Shown piece after piece: positions 13,165 to 20,610 of a stretch of DNA of 21,839 nt. Both the position numbers and the translations under genes were made by a program. The notes below the pieces were generated by a model, which was not told where the DNA came from, searched no databases, and was given only the letters and a program-made list of their open reading frames with translations. The first letter of the stretch is position 1. Every line of letters begins with the position of its first letter. Source of the DNA: a bacterium (GTDB lineage Bacteria; Patescibacteriota; Saccharimonadia; Saccharimonadales; Saccharimonadaceae); the NCBI GenBank assembly GCA_020626475.1, contig JAHKZT010000001.1:1-21839 (forward strand), written 5' to 3'.

Positions 13165-14190
13165 ATGAAAGTTTTTCTCGGAATGTCCGGTGGAGTAGAT
13201 TCGGCGGTTAGCGCCTATCTTTTGCAGCAGCAAGGTCATGAAGTCATCGGCGTTTATATGAAGAACTGGAGCAAAAATCTCCCTGGCATGAAGTGTCCTT
13301 GGGCCGAAGATCTCGCGGACGCAAAGCGCGTTGCCGTGAAGCTCGGCATCGATTTTCGCGTGTTTGATTTTGAAACTGAGTATAAGCAGAAAGTCGTTGA
13401 TTATATGCTTGCCGAATACCAGAAAGGCAATACGCCGAATCCGGATATTATGTGCAATCAAGAGATTAAATTTAAGCTCTTTGCCGAGACCGCTTTCGAG
13501 CAAGGCGCCGAAGCAATTGCAACCGGCCACTACGCTCGCTGCGCTGGCCGTCAGCTTCTGAAGGCGCGCGACGAAAATAAAGATCAGACTTACTTCCTTT
13601 ATCGCATTACCGAAGATGTAATTGAGCGCACGATTTTCCCTGTTGGCGACATGCTAAAGCCAGAGGTTAAAGCCCTCGCCGAGAAAATCGGTCTCGCCGT
13701 AGCACACAAGCCAGAATCGATGGGCGTTTGTTTCGTAGGTGAAGCAAATATGCGCGACTTTTTGGGCGAATTCATTGAGACGAAGCCTGGTGAAATCCGC
13801 GAGCTCGAGGCCGACAAAGTTGTCGGCACGCACGATGGCGCAATCTACTATACGCTCGGTCAGCGCCATGGCCTAAATCTCAAAGACGGCTTGCCATACT
13901 ATGTTGTTCGCAAAGATATTCAAGCAAATATCGTCTATGTTTCGCGCAATCTTAATGCCCTTTCGCTTTGGAAAAAAGAGATTCGGCTCAAAGATGTAGT
14001 CTTACGCGGCAACGATGACGGCCATAGCATCGAAGCGCGCATTCGCCATCGCGCGCCGTTGGTTCCTGCTGATTATAATCCAGAGACTAATATGCTTACT
14101 TTCGCCGAAGAACAAAAATCCCTTACGCCAGGCCAGTCCGTTGTTTTCTACCGCGGCGACGTCTGTATTGGTGGCGGCATCATTGCTTAA
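13165..14190 (+). CDS. mnmA: tRNA-specific 2-thiouridylase MnmA
   Basis: A 341-aa PP-loop enzyme that adenylates and thiolates U34 of tRNA-Lys, -Glu and -Gln. It has the PP-loop GMSGGVDSA (6-14), the catalytic cysteine in NPDIMCNQEIKF (C97), ATGHYAR, the persulfide cysteine in GVCFVGE (C189) and YTLGQRHGL with the C-terminal beta domain. Both catalytic cysteines are present, so it should use persulfide sulfur, most simply from the cysteine desulfurase at 20611-21759. It is slightly shorter than E. coli MnmA. A TATAAT box 7 nt before the ATG and the absence of a ribosome-binding site imply a leaderless mRNA. Confidence 0.97.
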   Translation: MKVFLGMSGGVDSAVSAYLLQQQGHEVIGVYMKNWSKNLPGMKCPWAEDLADAKRVAVKLGIDFRVFDFETEYKQKVVDYMLAEYQKGNTPNPDIMCNQEIKFKLFAETAFEQGAEAIATGHYARCAGRQLLKARDENKDQTYFLYRITEDVIERTIFPVGDMLKPEVKALAEKIGLAVAHKPESMGVCFVGEANMRDFLGEFIETKPGEIRELEADKVVGTHDGAIYYTLGQRHGLNLKDGLPYYVVRKDIQANIVYVSRNLNALSLWKKEIRLKDVVLRGNDDGHSIEARIRHRAPLVPADYNPETNMLTFAEEQKSLTPGQSVVFYRGDVCIGGGIIA

Positions 14191-14206
14191 CTATAACCAA
14201 GAAAAA

Positions 14207-14226
14207 GTCGGGCGCTGTGGCCCGAC
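14207..14226 (-). terminator. Convergent terminator of mnmA and the secreted-protein gene
   Basis: A perfect 7-bp GC-rich stem (GTCGGGC / GCCCGAC, 6-nt loop). On the minus strand it is followed by TTTTTCTT, making a strong terminator for the 14235-14705 gene; on the plus strand only ATTCTT follows, so termination of mnmA would be weaker. Confidence 0.88.
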
Positions 14227-14234
14227 ATTCTTAC

Positions 14235-14705
14235 TCACACTATTATTGGATTAGGGTCCGCTATTGGTTTTTCGGAAACCTTCTTACCGTCTTCCTTTAA
14301 TACGCCCTTAATGAGCTCCGCATTCGTCCTAAGCCATTTACCGTCGCGCCTGAAGATCCATTCGGCATCTACTTTGCCGTTTTTCTTCGTAGCGCGAATG
14401 TAAACGGTCATATGGTAGTGCGTCACGTCATTCTTGAACACGACTTTCGTAATACGTTTTTTAGAAGTCTTTCTCGAAAGCTTGGTTGAAGTAGCCCAGC
14501 TATAACTCTTGGCATACTTCTTTACCGGCTTCAATAGCGCGTTCGACTTTTTCTCGAGCGCATTAGACTTCTTAGTCGTAGTCTCCTGTGCGGAACTAGT
14601 CTTGCAATTGCAACCACAATCACAAGCATAGGCCTGAACAGGCGTCAGTGTCATAGTAAAAACAACAGCGAGTAACAACATAGTGGATAATATTTTTTTC
14701 TTCAT
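14235..14705 (-). CDS. Secreted protein with CxCxCxC cluster
   Basis: A 156-aa protein with a clear Sec signal peptide: KKK, a hydrophobic core (5-20), then cleavage probably after VQA (25) or AYA (27). Immediately after it come C28, C30, C32 and C34 (CDCGCNC), an arrangement suggestive of metal binding or disulfides. The lipobox rule is not well met (AYAC), though a lipoprotein cannot be excluded. A Lys/Thr/Ser-rich linker (35-85) leads to a small basic beta domain (86-150) with VYIRATKKNGKVDAEWIFRR-like strands. I recognise no family. It has a consensus promoter, a 59-nt leader with a hairpin and a strong AAAAGGAGG, so it should be well expressed. Confidence 0.85.
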   Translation of the reverse strand: MKKKILSTMLLLAVVFTMTLTPVQAYACDCGCNCKTSSAQETTTKKSNALEKKSNALLKPVKKYAKSYSWATSTKLSRKTSKKRITKVVFKNDVTHYHMTVYIRATKKNGKVDAEWIFRRDGKWLRTNAELIKGVLKEDGKKVSEKPIADPNPIIV

Positions 14706-14732
14706 ATTATCTACCTCCTTTTAATGTACCAG

Positions 14733-14748
14733 GGAGTTCTAATACTCC
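14733..14748 (-). other. Leader hairpin of the secreted-protein mRNA
   Basis: In the 59-nt leader GGAGT pairs with ACTCC around a 6-nt loop, about 12 nt upstream of the Shine-Dalgarno sequence. It may stabilise the mRNA or tune translation; no known riboswitch is recognised. Confidence 0.4.
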
Positions 14749-14770
14749 ACCTCAATGCTTCTATCCTTCC

Positions 14771-14799
14771 ATTATAGCACACTTTGCACAAAAAGTCAA
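14771..14799 (-). promoter_or_regulatory. Consensus sigma70 promoter of the secreted-protein gene
   Basis: Minus strand TTGACT (14794-14799), 17-nt spacer starting TTTTG and ending TGTGC, TATAAT (14771-14776). The predicted start is near 14764. Confidence 0.9.
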
Positions 14800-14821
14800 G
14801 TATTCATAAGCACATTTTGCG

Positions 14822-14830
14822 TGTTAAAAT
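14822..14830 (+). promoter_or_regulatory. Probable promoter of the MoxR operon
   Basis: TGT-TAAAAT, an extended -10, gives a predicted start near 14837 and a leader of about 22 nt containing GGAGG. No convincing -35 is seen. It is divergent from the secreted-protein promoter. Confidence 0.5.
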
Positions 14831-14859
14831 AGACATAAGTGTAATTTAGTGGAGGTGGT

Positions 14860-15519
14860 GTGTTCTATCCTAGCCGTCAGGCTTTAGGCGATCAATTAGC
14901 GATGAGATTGACTCAGTTCAAGAACAACGAGTCGATTATTTTCTGCCTCAAGAAAAGTTCCTTGCTTTCTTGCATTGAGCTAGCCGCCCATCTTCATGCG
15001 TATATCTATGTGCTTCAGTATGCCGAAATAGCAGATCCATTCGACATTACGCGCAATCTTGGTGCGATTACGCAAAAAGGCGAATTCGTGTTGAACCCAG
15101 ATATCTCACAGGCGGAATACGAATATATCACCGGCGACTTTATGAGTATTATCGAGGAGCGCAAGCGCGAGGCTTTCTCTGAAATTAACGGTGAACGTGA
15201 CCCGAATCCGTATTTTGATTTGGCCGCTTTCAACAATCGCAACGTCTTGCTATTCGCGGACGTCTTGCAGACCTCTTTTCAAATTCAAGTTGCACTCAAC
15301 ATACTGAAGGCCTATACGCCAACAAGCGTCACGGGCGTAGTAGGCAATATAACTTCCGCAGTTTCCGACAAATTCCTAATTGATACCGACGGCTGCATTT
15401 ACATGGATGTGCTTCAGAATAATTTCTTCGAAGATTCGCATTATTTCGATCAACCAGATAATTATTCCGAAGACGATAAGATTAATATGGCAAATAATAT
15501 AAGTTTGTATTGGGCATAA
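14860..15519 (+). CDS. Degenerate phosphoribosyltransferase-like protein
   Basis: A 219-aa protein with the overall pattern of a type I phosphoribosyltransferase of the stand-alone kind: an N-terminal (F)Y.SRQALGDQLA, an alternating core (IIFCLKKSSLLSCIELAAHL), a hood-like insert with RNLGAITQKGEFVL, and a late VLLFADVLQTSFQIQVAL followed by a helix. The last corresponds to the PRPP-binding VLLVDDGIATG segment, but here DDGIATG reads ADVLQTS (133-139), and the usual PRGG pyrophosphate loop reads LKKSS. It is therefore probably a non-catalytic relative. It starts at GTG, with GGAGG only 4 nt upstream. It is 14 nt before moxR and heads that operon. Homology is inferred from pattern, not a search. 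Confidence 0.65.
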   Translation: MFYPSRQALGDQLAMRLTQFKNNESIIFCLKKSSLLSCIELAAHLHAYIYVLQYAEIADPFDITRNLGAITQKGEFVLNPDISQAEYEYITGDFMSIIEERKREAFSEINGERDPNPYFDLAAFNNRNVLLFADVLQTSFQIQVALNILKAYTPTSVTGVVGNITSAVSDKFLIDTDGCIYMDVLQNNFFEDSHYFDQPDNYSEDDKINMANNISLYWA

Positions 15520-15533
15520 GAGAGGAGAAAAAA

Positions 15534-16532
15534 ATGAACCAAGGCAATCCTTTGAGCGATATGGCGCTCAGCGAAGCAAAAGCAATTATCAGTAAGCTAA
15601 GTACTGCTTATAGCAAGAAAGTCGTCGGCCAGGAGGAACTCAAACTCGCAATGGAAGTCGCATTAATTGCTGGCGGTCACGTATTGCTCGAGTCTGTGCC
15701 AGGTCTTGCAAAAACGCTCGCCGCTAAGACGATTGCCGAAGCCGCAAATGGTAGCTTTAGTCGTATCCAGTGTACGCCAGATTTGCTACCTAGCGATATT
15801 ATTGGTACCCAGATTTACAACTACAACTCTGGCGATTTCGATACAAAAATCGGTCCAGTTCACGCTAATTTCGTACTCCTCGACGAGATTAACCGTTCTA
15901 GCGCAAAAACCCAGTCCGCCATGCTCGAAGCAATGCAGGAACGCCAAGTTTCCGTTGGCGGCGTCATGTATAAGATGCCTGAGCCTTTCGTAGTTCTCGC
16001 TACCCAAAACCCAATCGAACAAGAAGGTACTTACGAGCTTCCGGAAGCTCAGCTCGATCGTTTCTTACTAAAAGAGATTGTTGACTACCCTAGCCGCGAT
16101 GAAGAAATGCAGATTTTAAACTACACTATCAGCGGACAAACAACTGCCGAACTCGGCGCCGCCGACAAGGTCTCAATTGAAGACATCAAGAAAGCCCAGC
16201 AGTATTGCAAGATGGTCGCCGTCGACGATTCAATTAAGAATTACATTGTGAATATTGTCACCGCAACGCGCAACCCTCGCGCAGTCATCGACGCAAATCT
16301 TGCTCGCTACGTCGAATACGGCGTCAGCCCACGCGGTGGCATTGCCCTTCTTCAAATCGCTCAAGCACTCGCGCTCATTAATGGTCGCGGTTACGTCACG
16401 CCTGACGACATCAAGCAGCTTCGCCACGCCGCACTACGCCATCGCATTATTCTTAACTTCGAAGCAGCAGCCGATGACGTTCATCCAGAAGCAATCATCG
16501 ACGCTATTTTTGCAAAGATTCAGACGCCATAG
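15534..16532 (+). CDS. MoxR-family AAA+ ATPase
   Basis: A 332-aa AAA+ protein of the MoxR clade, chaperone-like ATPases that act with VWA-domain partners. It has VVGQEELK (30-37), Walker A SVPGLAKT (54-61, with Ser in place of the usual first Gly), Walker B FVLLDEINR (113-121), the MoxR insert MLEAMQERQVSVGG, sensor I VLATQNPIEQEGTY, ELPEAQLDRF and the sensor II region SPRGG. GAGAGGAG precedes the ATG at 15534, which I prefer to an in-frame start 24 nt upstream lying inside the preceding gene. It is followed by DUF58 after 21 nt, the standard moxR-DUF58 pairing. Confidence 0.95.
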   Translation: MNQGNPLSDMALSEAKAIISKLSTAYSKKVVGQEELKLAMEVALIAGGHVLLESVPGLAKTLAAKTIAEAANGSFSRIQCTPDLLPSDIIGTQIYNYNSGDFDTKIGPVHANFVLLDEINRSSAKTQSAMLEAMQERQVSVGGVMYKMPEPFVVLATQNPIEQEGTYELPEAQLDRFLLKEIVDYPSRDEEMQILNYTISGQTTAELGAADKVSIEDIKKAQQYCKMVAVDDSIKNYIVNIVTATRNPRAVIDANLARYVEYGVSPRGGIALLQIAQALALINGRGYVTPDDIKQLRHAALRHRIILNFEAAADDVHPEAIIDAIFAKIQTP

Positions 16533-16553
16533 TAAAGGAAGAATTAAAGAAAA

Positions 16554-17441
16554 ATGCCAAGTTATCTCGTAAAAGTGCGCAAAAAGATGGATATCTTTGC
16601 GCAACGCCGCGTCAGAAATGTTCTGACCGGCAATTACGGTTCCGTCTTTAAAGGGCGTAGCTTAGATTTTGACGATCTTCGCGAGTATAACTACGGCGAC
16701 GATATTAAAGATATCGACTGGAAAGCCACTGCGCGTTCGCGTACGATTATGATTCGTCGCTACATCGCGATTCGCAAGCACAACATTCTGCTTGTCGCCG
16801 ATAACGGCAACACGATGGCAACGCTTGCCCCAAGCGGCGAAAGCAAACAGGAAGTCGCAACTTTCTGTGCCGGCGTCATGGCTTACGTTGCTCAGCACCA
16901 CGGCGATTACGTTGGCATGATTTATGGCAACCGCGGCGAAAATAAACGCTATATGCAAAAAGAAGACGTTGCGTATATCGAGAACTTCCTCGACAAGTAC
17001 GCCAAATCCGTAAAGCTCAATGCGTCAGAAAGCGATTTAAATTCCCTTCTAACTTATGTCACAAAAACCTATCGCGAGCGTAGCTTCATGATTATTATCA
17101 GTGACGCCGAAGGCGTAAGCCAAATCGACACCGAGCTCGTACGCAAGCTGCATGCTCGCCACGAAATTATGTTTATCGTCGTCGAAGATTCGCCTCTTAC
17201 GAATGATTTGTTAACAAACTATGATACGGTAGACATCGACGGAAAGATGCGACTTTCGCGTTTCTTCCGTCAAAACAAGAAGATTGCGGAGGCCGAACAG
17301 GAATATCGCGAGGCGCAACGTATTGGCATTAGGAAGACTTTACGTCGTATGGGAATAGTCTGCTGTTTTGTTGATAGTACAAACCACGCCATTCCGCGAA
17401 TCGTTAGTATGCTGGAGGAGCAAAAACATGTCCGAAAGTAA
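16554..17441 (+). CDS. DUF58 domain protein
   Basis: A 295-aa cytoplasmic protein with the DUF58 hallmark near 34-62: GRSLDFDDLREYNYGDD followed by IDWKATARS. After it comes a VWA-like fold (HNILLVADNGNTMA, with an incomplete MIDAS, and FMIIISDAEG). DUF58 proteins are regular partners of MoxR ATPases. No membrane span is evident. Its start has only a weak AAAGGAAG upstream. It overlaps the next gene by 14 nt, implying translational coupling. Confidence 0.93.
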   Translation: MPSYLVKVRKKMDIFAQRRVRNVLTGNYGSVFKGRSLDFDDLREYNYGDDIKDIDWKATARSRTIMIRRYIAIRKHNILLVADNGNTMATLAPSGESKQEVATFCAGVMAYVAQHHGDYVGMIYGNRGENKRYMQKEDVAYIENFLDKYAKSVKLNASESDLNSLLTYVTKTYRERSFMIIISDAEGVSQIDTELVRKLHARHEIMFIVVEDSPLTNDLLTNYDTVDIDGKMRLSRFFRQNKKIAEAEQEYREAQRIGIRKTLRRMGIVCCFVDSTNHAIPRIVSMLEEQKHVRK

Positions 17442-17907
17442 AGTTCTATTCTATGGCCCGATTACCTATTCGCCAATTTGGACGATGATTGGCTTATTGA
17501 TACTAGGTATCGCGATTGGCGTAATTATTGCCATTATCTACGCGACTCGCAAGAAGGAAATTAAAACCATTAGCACACTCAAGGTCAGCGCGCCAAAAAT
17601 TGTTAATATGAATGTTCTACGCGATAAATATCTAAAAATGATCGATGCCGCCGAGGAGCGTTTTAAACGTCGTCAAATTAAGGCTTCGCAATGCCACCAG
17701 CAGCTAAGCTTAATCGTACGCTTGTTCTTCTGCGAGGCGATGGGCTTCCATGCGGACGTTATGACAGTGAATGACCTCAAAAAGTCCAATTACGACAAAC
17801 TTGCCAAACTTATCGAAGATTATTATCCAGACGAATTTAACACACTCGAAAAAGGTTCCGTAGCGGACGCCGCCGAAAAAGCGCGCGAGATTGTGAGGAC
17901 ACAGTAA
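17428..17907 (+). CDS. Small membrane protein in DUF4381 position
   Basis: A 159-aa protein with an N-terminal external stretch (GPITYSPIWTMIG), one membrane span (about 17-39) and a basic, helical cytoplasmic domain (about 40-159). The layout and its place between DUF58 and the first VWA gene match DUF4381 proteins of Bat-type operons; the sequence is too divergent for me to be sure of the family. ATG at 17428 is chosen for the GGAGGAG upstream, inside the end of the DUF58 gene. The next gene starts one base after its stop. Confidence 0.8.
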   Translation: MSESKVLFYGPITYSPIWTMIGLLILGIAIGVIIAIIYATRKKEIKTISTLKVSAPKIVNMNVLRDKYLKMIDAAEERFKRRQIKASQCHQQLSLIVRLFFCEAMGFHADVMTVNDLKKSNYDKLAKLIEDYYPDEFNTLEKGSVADAAEKAREIVRTQ

Positions 17908-17908
17908 T

Positions 17909-18883
17909 ATGAAATACACTTGGCTTTTCATTATTCCACCAATCGCAATTGCTATTATTATTTTTGTCGCTTGGTATCGCTATCGCCTACATAGCCATGA
18001 TCGCGATTTACGACGCGTAGCAGTAATAGCACATACAAGCACCATCAAGAAGCTACCTGCCTATCGCAAAGCGGTTAAACGTTACCGAATCTTGATGATT
18101 TTTGCTGCACTAAGTTTTCTAGTTTCATTATTCTCCTTCACCGCAACCGCAGCACGTCCGACCATGCGCGTAGAAAGCAATACCGCGAATATTAATCGCG
18201 ACGTTGTATTGTGCCTCGACGTCAGCGGCTCGATGAACTATTATCAAGAACGACTACTATCATTCTTCGTAGACACAATAGACGGATTAAAAGGACAGCG
18301 TATCGGCCTTACGATTTTCGATGGCGGGCCAGTCACGTTAGTACCGTTAACCGACGATTACGACGCCATCATTGATTTAACTCACGAATTATCAGAAAAT
18401 TTCTCGAACTATAGCTACGCTACAAGCAGCATAACGGGCGGAAGCTCAGCGATTGGCGACGGCGTAATGGGCTGTATTGATAACTTAGGAAAAATCGTTG
18501 ATTCGGAGCGTTCGAGAAGCATAATCATTGCAACAGACAATGCTGCAGGTAGCGAAACGGTAGATATCAACCAAGTCGCACGCTATGCTAAGCGTTACGG
18601 AATAACCTTCTATGGCCTATCGACTGGATATTTAGACTCAAAGAACGATAAACTATTCAGGAATGCAATCTCGTTAACTGGTGGCTCCTACTATAATATC
18701 AGCAGCACTACATTAGAAGAAGGGCTGAACGATAGCCTCATTCAAAAGATACTCGATCAAGAAGCCGCAAAAATCGACGGAGCTATTGAAGTAAGCTACT
18801 CGGATGCGCCAAACATATGGCTAATCATTTCATCGATAAGCATCGTCGCATTCTTATTATTATCCTGGAGGCTCAAAATATGA
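17909..18883 (+). CDS. VWA-domain membrane protein, BatA-like
   Basis: A 324-aa protein with membrane spans near 4-22, 61-80 and 303-320 enclosing a von Willebrand factor A domain (about 97-290). The MIDAS motif is intact: DVSGS (D104, S106, S108), a GSSAIGDG loop supplying the Thr/Ser position, and the ATDNAAGSE segment. It should bind a divalent metal and a protein ligand outside the membrane, as BatA is thought to. It overlaps the following VWA gene through ATGA, so the pair is coupled. The order MoxR, DUF58, DUF4381, VWA, VWA, TPR is that of Bat operons. Confidence 0.92.
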   Translation: MKYTWLFIIPPIAIAIIIFVAWYRYRLHSHDRDLRRVAVIAHTSTIKKLPAYRKAVKRYRILMIFAALSFLVSLFSFTATAARPTMRVESNTANINRDVVLCLDVSGSMNYYQERLLSFFVDTIDGLKGQRIGLTIFDGGPVTLVPLTDDYDAIIDLTHELSENFSNYSYATSSITGGSSAIGDGVMGCIDNLGKIVDSERSRSIIIATDNAAGSETVDINQVARYAKRYGITFYGLSTGYLDSKNDKLFRNAISLTGGSYYNISSTTLEEGLNDSLIQKILDQEAAKIDGAIEVSYSDAPNIWLIISSISIVAFLLLSWRLKI

Positions 18884-19866
18884 TATTCGCAACAAGTATC
18901 CCACTCTTCATATTAATAACTGCTCTACTGCTCGTGCTTCTAGGCCTTCTTTTCTGCGTCGCAAAAAAGAATCTAAGAAAAGCTAAGTCGTTTCGCCGCC
19001 TGGGGATAGTCGCCCTATTGATTTTGGCGACCATGCGACCTGCCGTCGGCGCGATTGAATCAGAAAGAGAGTTAAGCAATTTGAATATTTTCTTCGTAGT
19101 TGACAATACTGGCAGTATGGCAGTTCAAGATATGGATTCTGAAACAAAATTCCGCTATGAAAAAGCCTCAGAGGATATGAAAAAGATCGTAGGGCTATTC
19201 CCCGGCGCCAGATATAGCATTTTTGTCCTAGATTATAGTTCTTATCAGGCGATGCCATTAATTGGCGACACGGATACTGTCGTGTCTTATATAGACGGCT
19301 TAAAGCCAAAAAACAGCAACTTATCACAAGATTCTGATTTATCCAGATTACTAAGCGTATCCGCTGAACACATCAAGAAAAGTTCTGAACGCTTCGAGGA
19401 ACGAAATAGTCTTTTGTTCTTATTTAGCGACGGCGAAGACTCTAATGGCGACACTCGCGTGCCTGATGACTTGAGCAGCATGCTTAGCGGCGGTGCCGTT
19501 ATAGGATATGGTAGCCCTAATGGCGGCCCCGTGCGCAAAGTCGACAGCAAAAACAATATAGAAAATAGCTTCGTACAAGACAGGGGGTCTTTCGAGCCGC
19601 ATATCTCAAAAATTAACGAACAAAATCTTAATAAAATAGCTAGTAATCTCGGTTTAACCTATTACCGTAGAAGCTCAGCAGAGGATAAATTTACGGACAT
19701 AAAAAATTTTTATAATTCCGCTAACGCGTTCAAACGCGACGATGCAAAAATAAAGGTCAACAATGAGCTATACTGGATTCCTATGCTAGCCGCATCATTC
19801 CTATTATTGTTTGATTTTTATCGAATTTTAGAAAGCTTATTACTCGAAAGAAGGGCCGCGAAATGA
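18880..19866 (+). CDS. VWA-domain membrane protein, BatB-like
   Basis: A 328-aa protein with two N-terminal spans (about 6-27 and 41-57), a VWA domain (about 68-250) and a C-terminal span (about 300-318). MIDAS is DNTGS (D75, T77, S79), a variant of DxSxS that still offers the hydroxyl ligands, with FLFSDGEDS downstream. ATG at 18880 is chosen because GGAGG precedes it and it forms an ATGA overlap with the preceding stop. It overlaps the next gene in the same way. Confidence 0.92.
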   Translation: MIFATSIPLFILITALLLVLLGLLFCVAKKNLRKAKSFRRLGIVALLILATMRPAVGAIESERELSNLNIFFVVDNTGSMAVQDMDSETKFRYEKASEDMKKIVGLFPGARYSIFVLDYSSYQAMPLIGDTDTVVSYIDGLKPKNSNLSQDSDLSRLLSVSAEHIKKSSERFEERNSLLFLFSDGEDSNGDTRVPDDLSSMLSGGAVIGYGSPNGGPVRKVDSKNNIENSFVQDRGSFEPHISKINEQNLNKIASNLGLTYYRRSSAEDKFTDIKNFYNSANAFKRDDAKIKVNNELYWIPMLAASFLLLFDFYRILESLLLERRAAK

Positions 19867-20609
19867 TAAACCTAGATCCTAGTATTATCGACCAGGAAAG
19901 TGTGCGCAAAAAACGTCGTAAAAAATTATTAAGAATCTCGTTCTTGCCAGTCCTAATATTATCGCTGGCTGGACTATTCTTCCTAAGACAGGGCGTTTTC
20001 GACATTCTGTTTGGCATTACCTACAATAATGAAGATGCGGGCGCCGCAATTACATTAAGTCAAATGCAGAAAAATGGCAACGTTATAGAGCCATATATTG
20101 CATATTACGATGCCGGAACCGCATACCTAAAGGACGGCGACGGAGAAAAAGCCGAGGCGGATTTAAAAGAGAGCCTCAAAAACATGCCACCAACAGACAA
20201 GATATGCCAGGTGCGCGTGAATTTGTCGTATAGTATCGAAATCCAGGCAGATGAGGCTAAAATCATGCAGCAATACGACCGCGCATTGACCCTATATAGT
20301 CGCGCCGAAGGTGTCCTGCTCGCCGACAACTGCGCCAACAAGAATAAGAATGGAAAAGACGCAAAGGCAGAGGCAGCGCAAAAGCGTATTTCGCAAAAAC
20401 GCAGCAATACTGTCGCAAAAATGAACAATAGCGGAGATGATGGGACGATCAACGAAAAAGGCGGTCTCGAGATAAGCGAAGAGCAGCTTGAAAAATTACA
20501 AAAAAATACAAAGAACGGCGGCATTGTTCGCGATGAAGTTATGCGCAAGAATAGCAGTTCAGGCAGTGGCGGCGGCGGATCGTACGGAAGCTACACATAT
20601 CACTGGTAG
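19863..20609 (+). CDS. Membrane-anchored TPR-like protein, BatC-like
   Basis: A 248-aa protein with a very basic N-terminus (RKKRRKK), one span (about 24-41) and an external helical region with TPR-like repeats (YDAGTAYLKDGDGEKAEADLK around 85-105, then a second helix pair to about 150). A charged linker ends in a Ser/Gly run and an aromatic tail (GSYGSYTYHW). The position and TPR content match BatC. It is the last gene of the operon; no BatD-like gene follows, and its stop lies one base from the stop of the convergent desulfurase gene. Confidence 0.82.
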   Translation: MINLDPSIIDQESVRKKRRKKLLRISFLPVLILSLAGLFFLRQGVFDILFGITYNNEDAGAAITLSQMQKNGNVIEPYIAYYDAGTAYLKDGDGEKAEADLKESLKNMPPTDKICQVRVNLSYSIEIQADEAKIMQQYDRALTLYSRAEGVLLADNCANKNKNGKDAKAEAAQKRISQKRSNTVAKMNNSGDDGTINEKGGLEISEEQLEKLQKNTKNGGIVRDEVMRKNSSSGSGGGGSYGSYTYHW

Positions 20610-20610
20610 G

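Noticed and set aside
18880..18883. TGA as a sense codon (CPR code 25)
   Set aside because: TGA ends the two VWA genes exactly at ATGA overlaps, and no conserved protein here contains an in-frame TGA.
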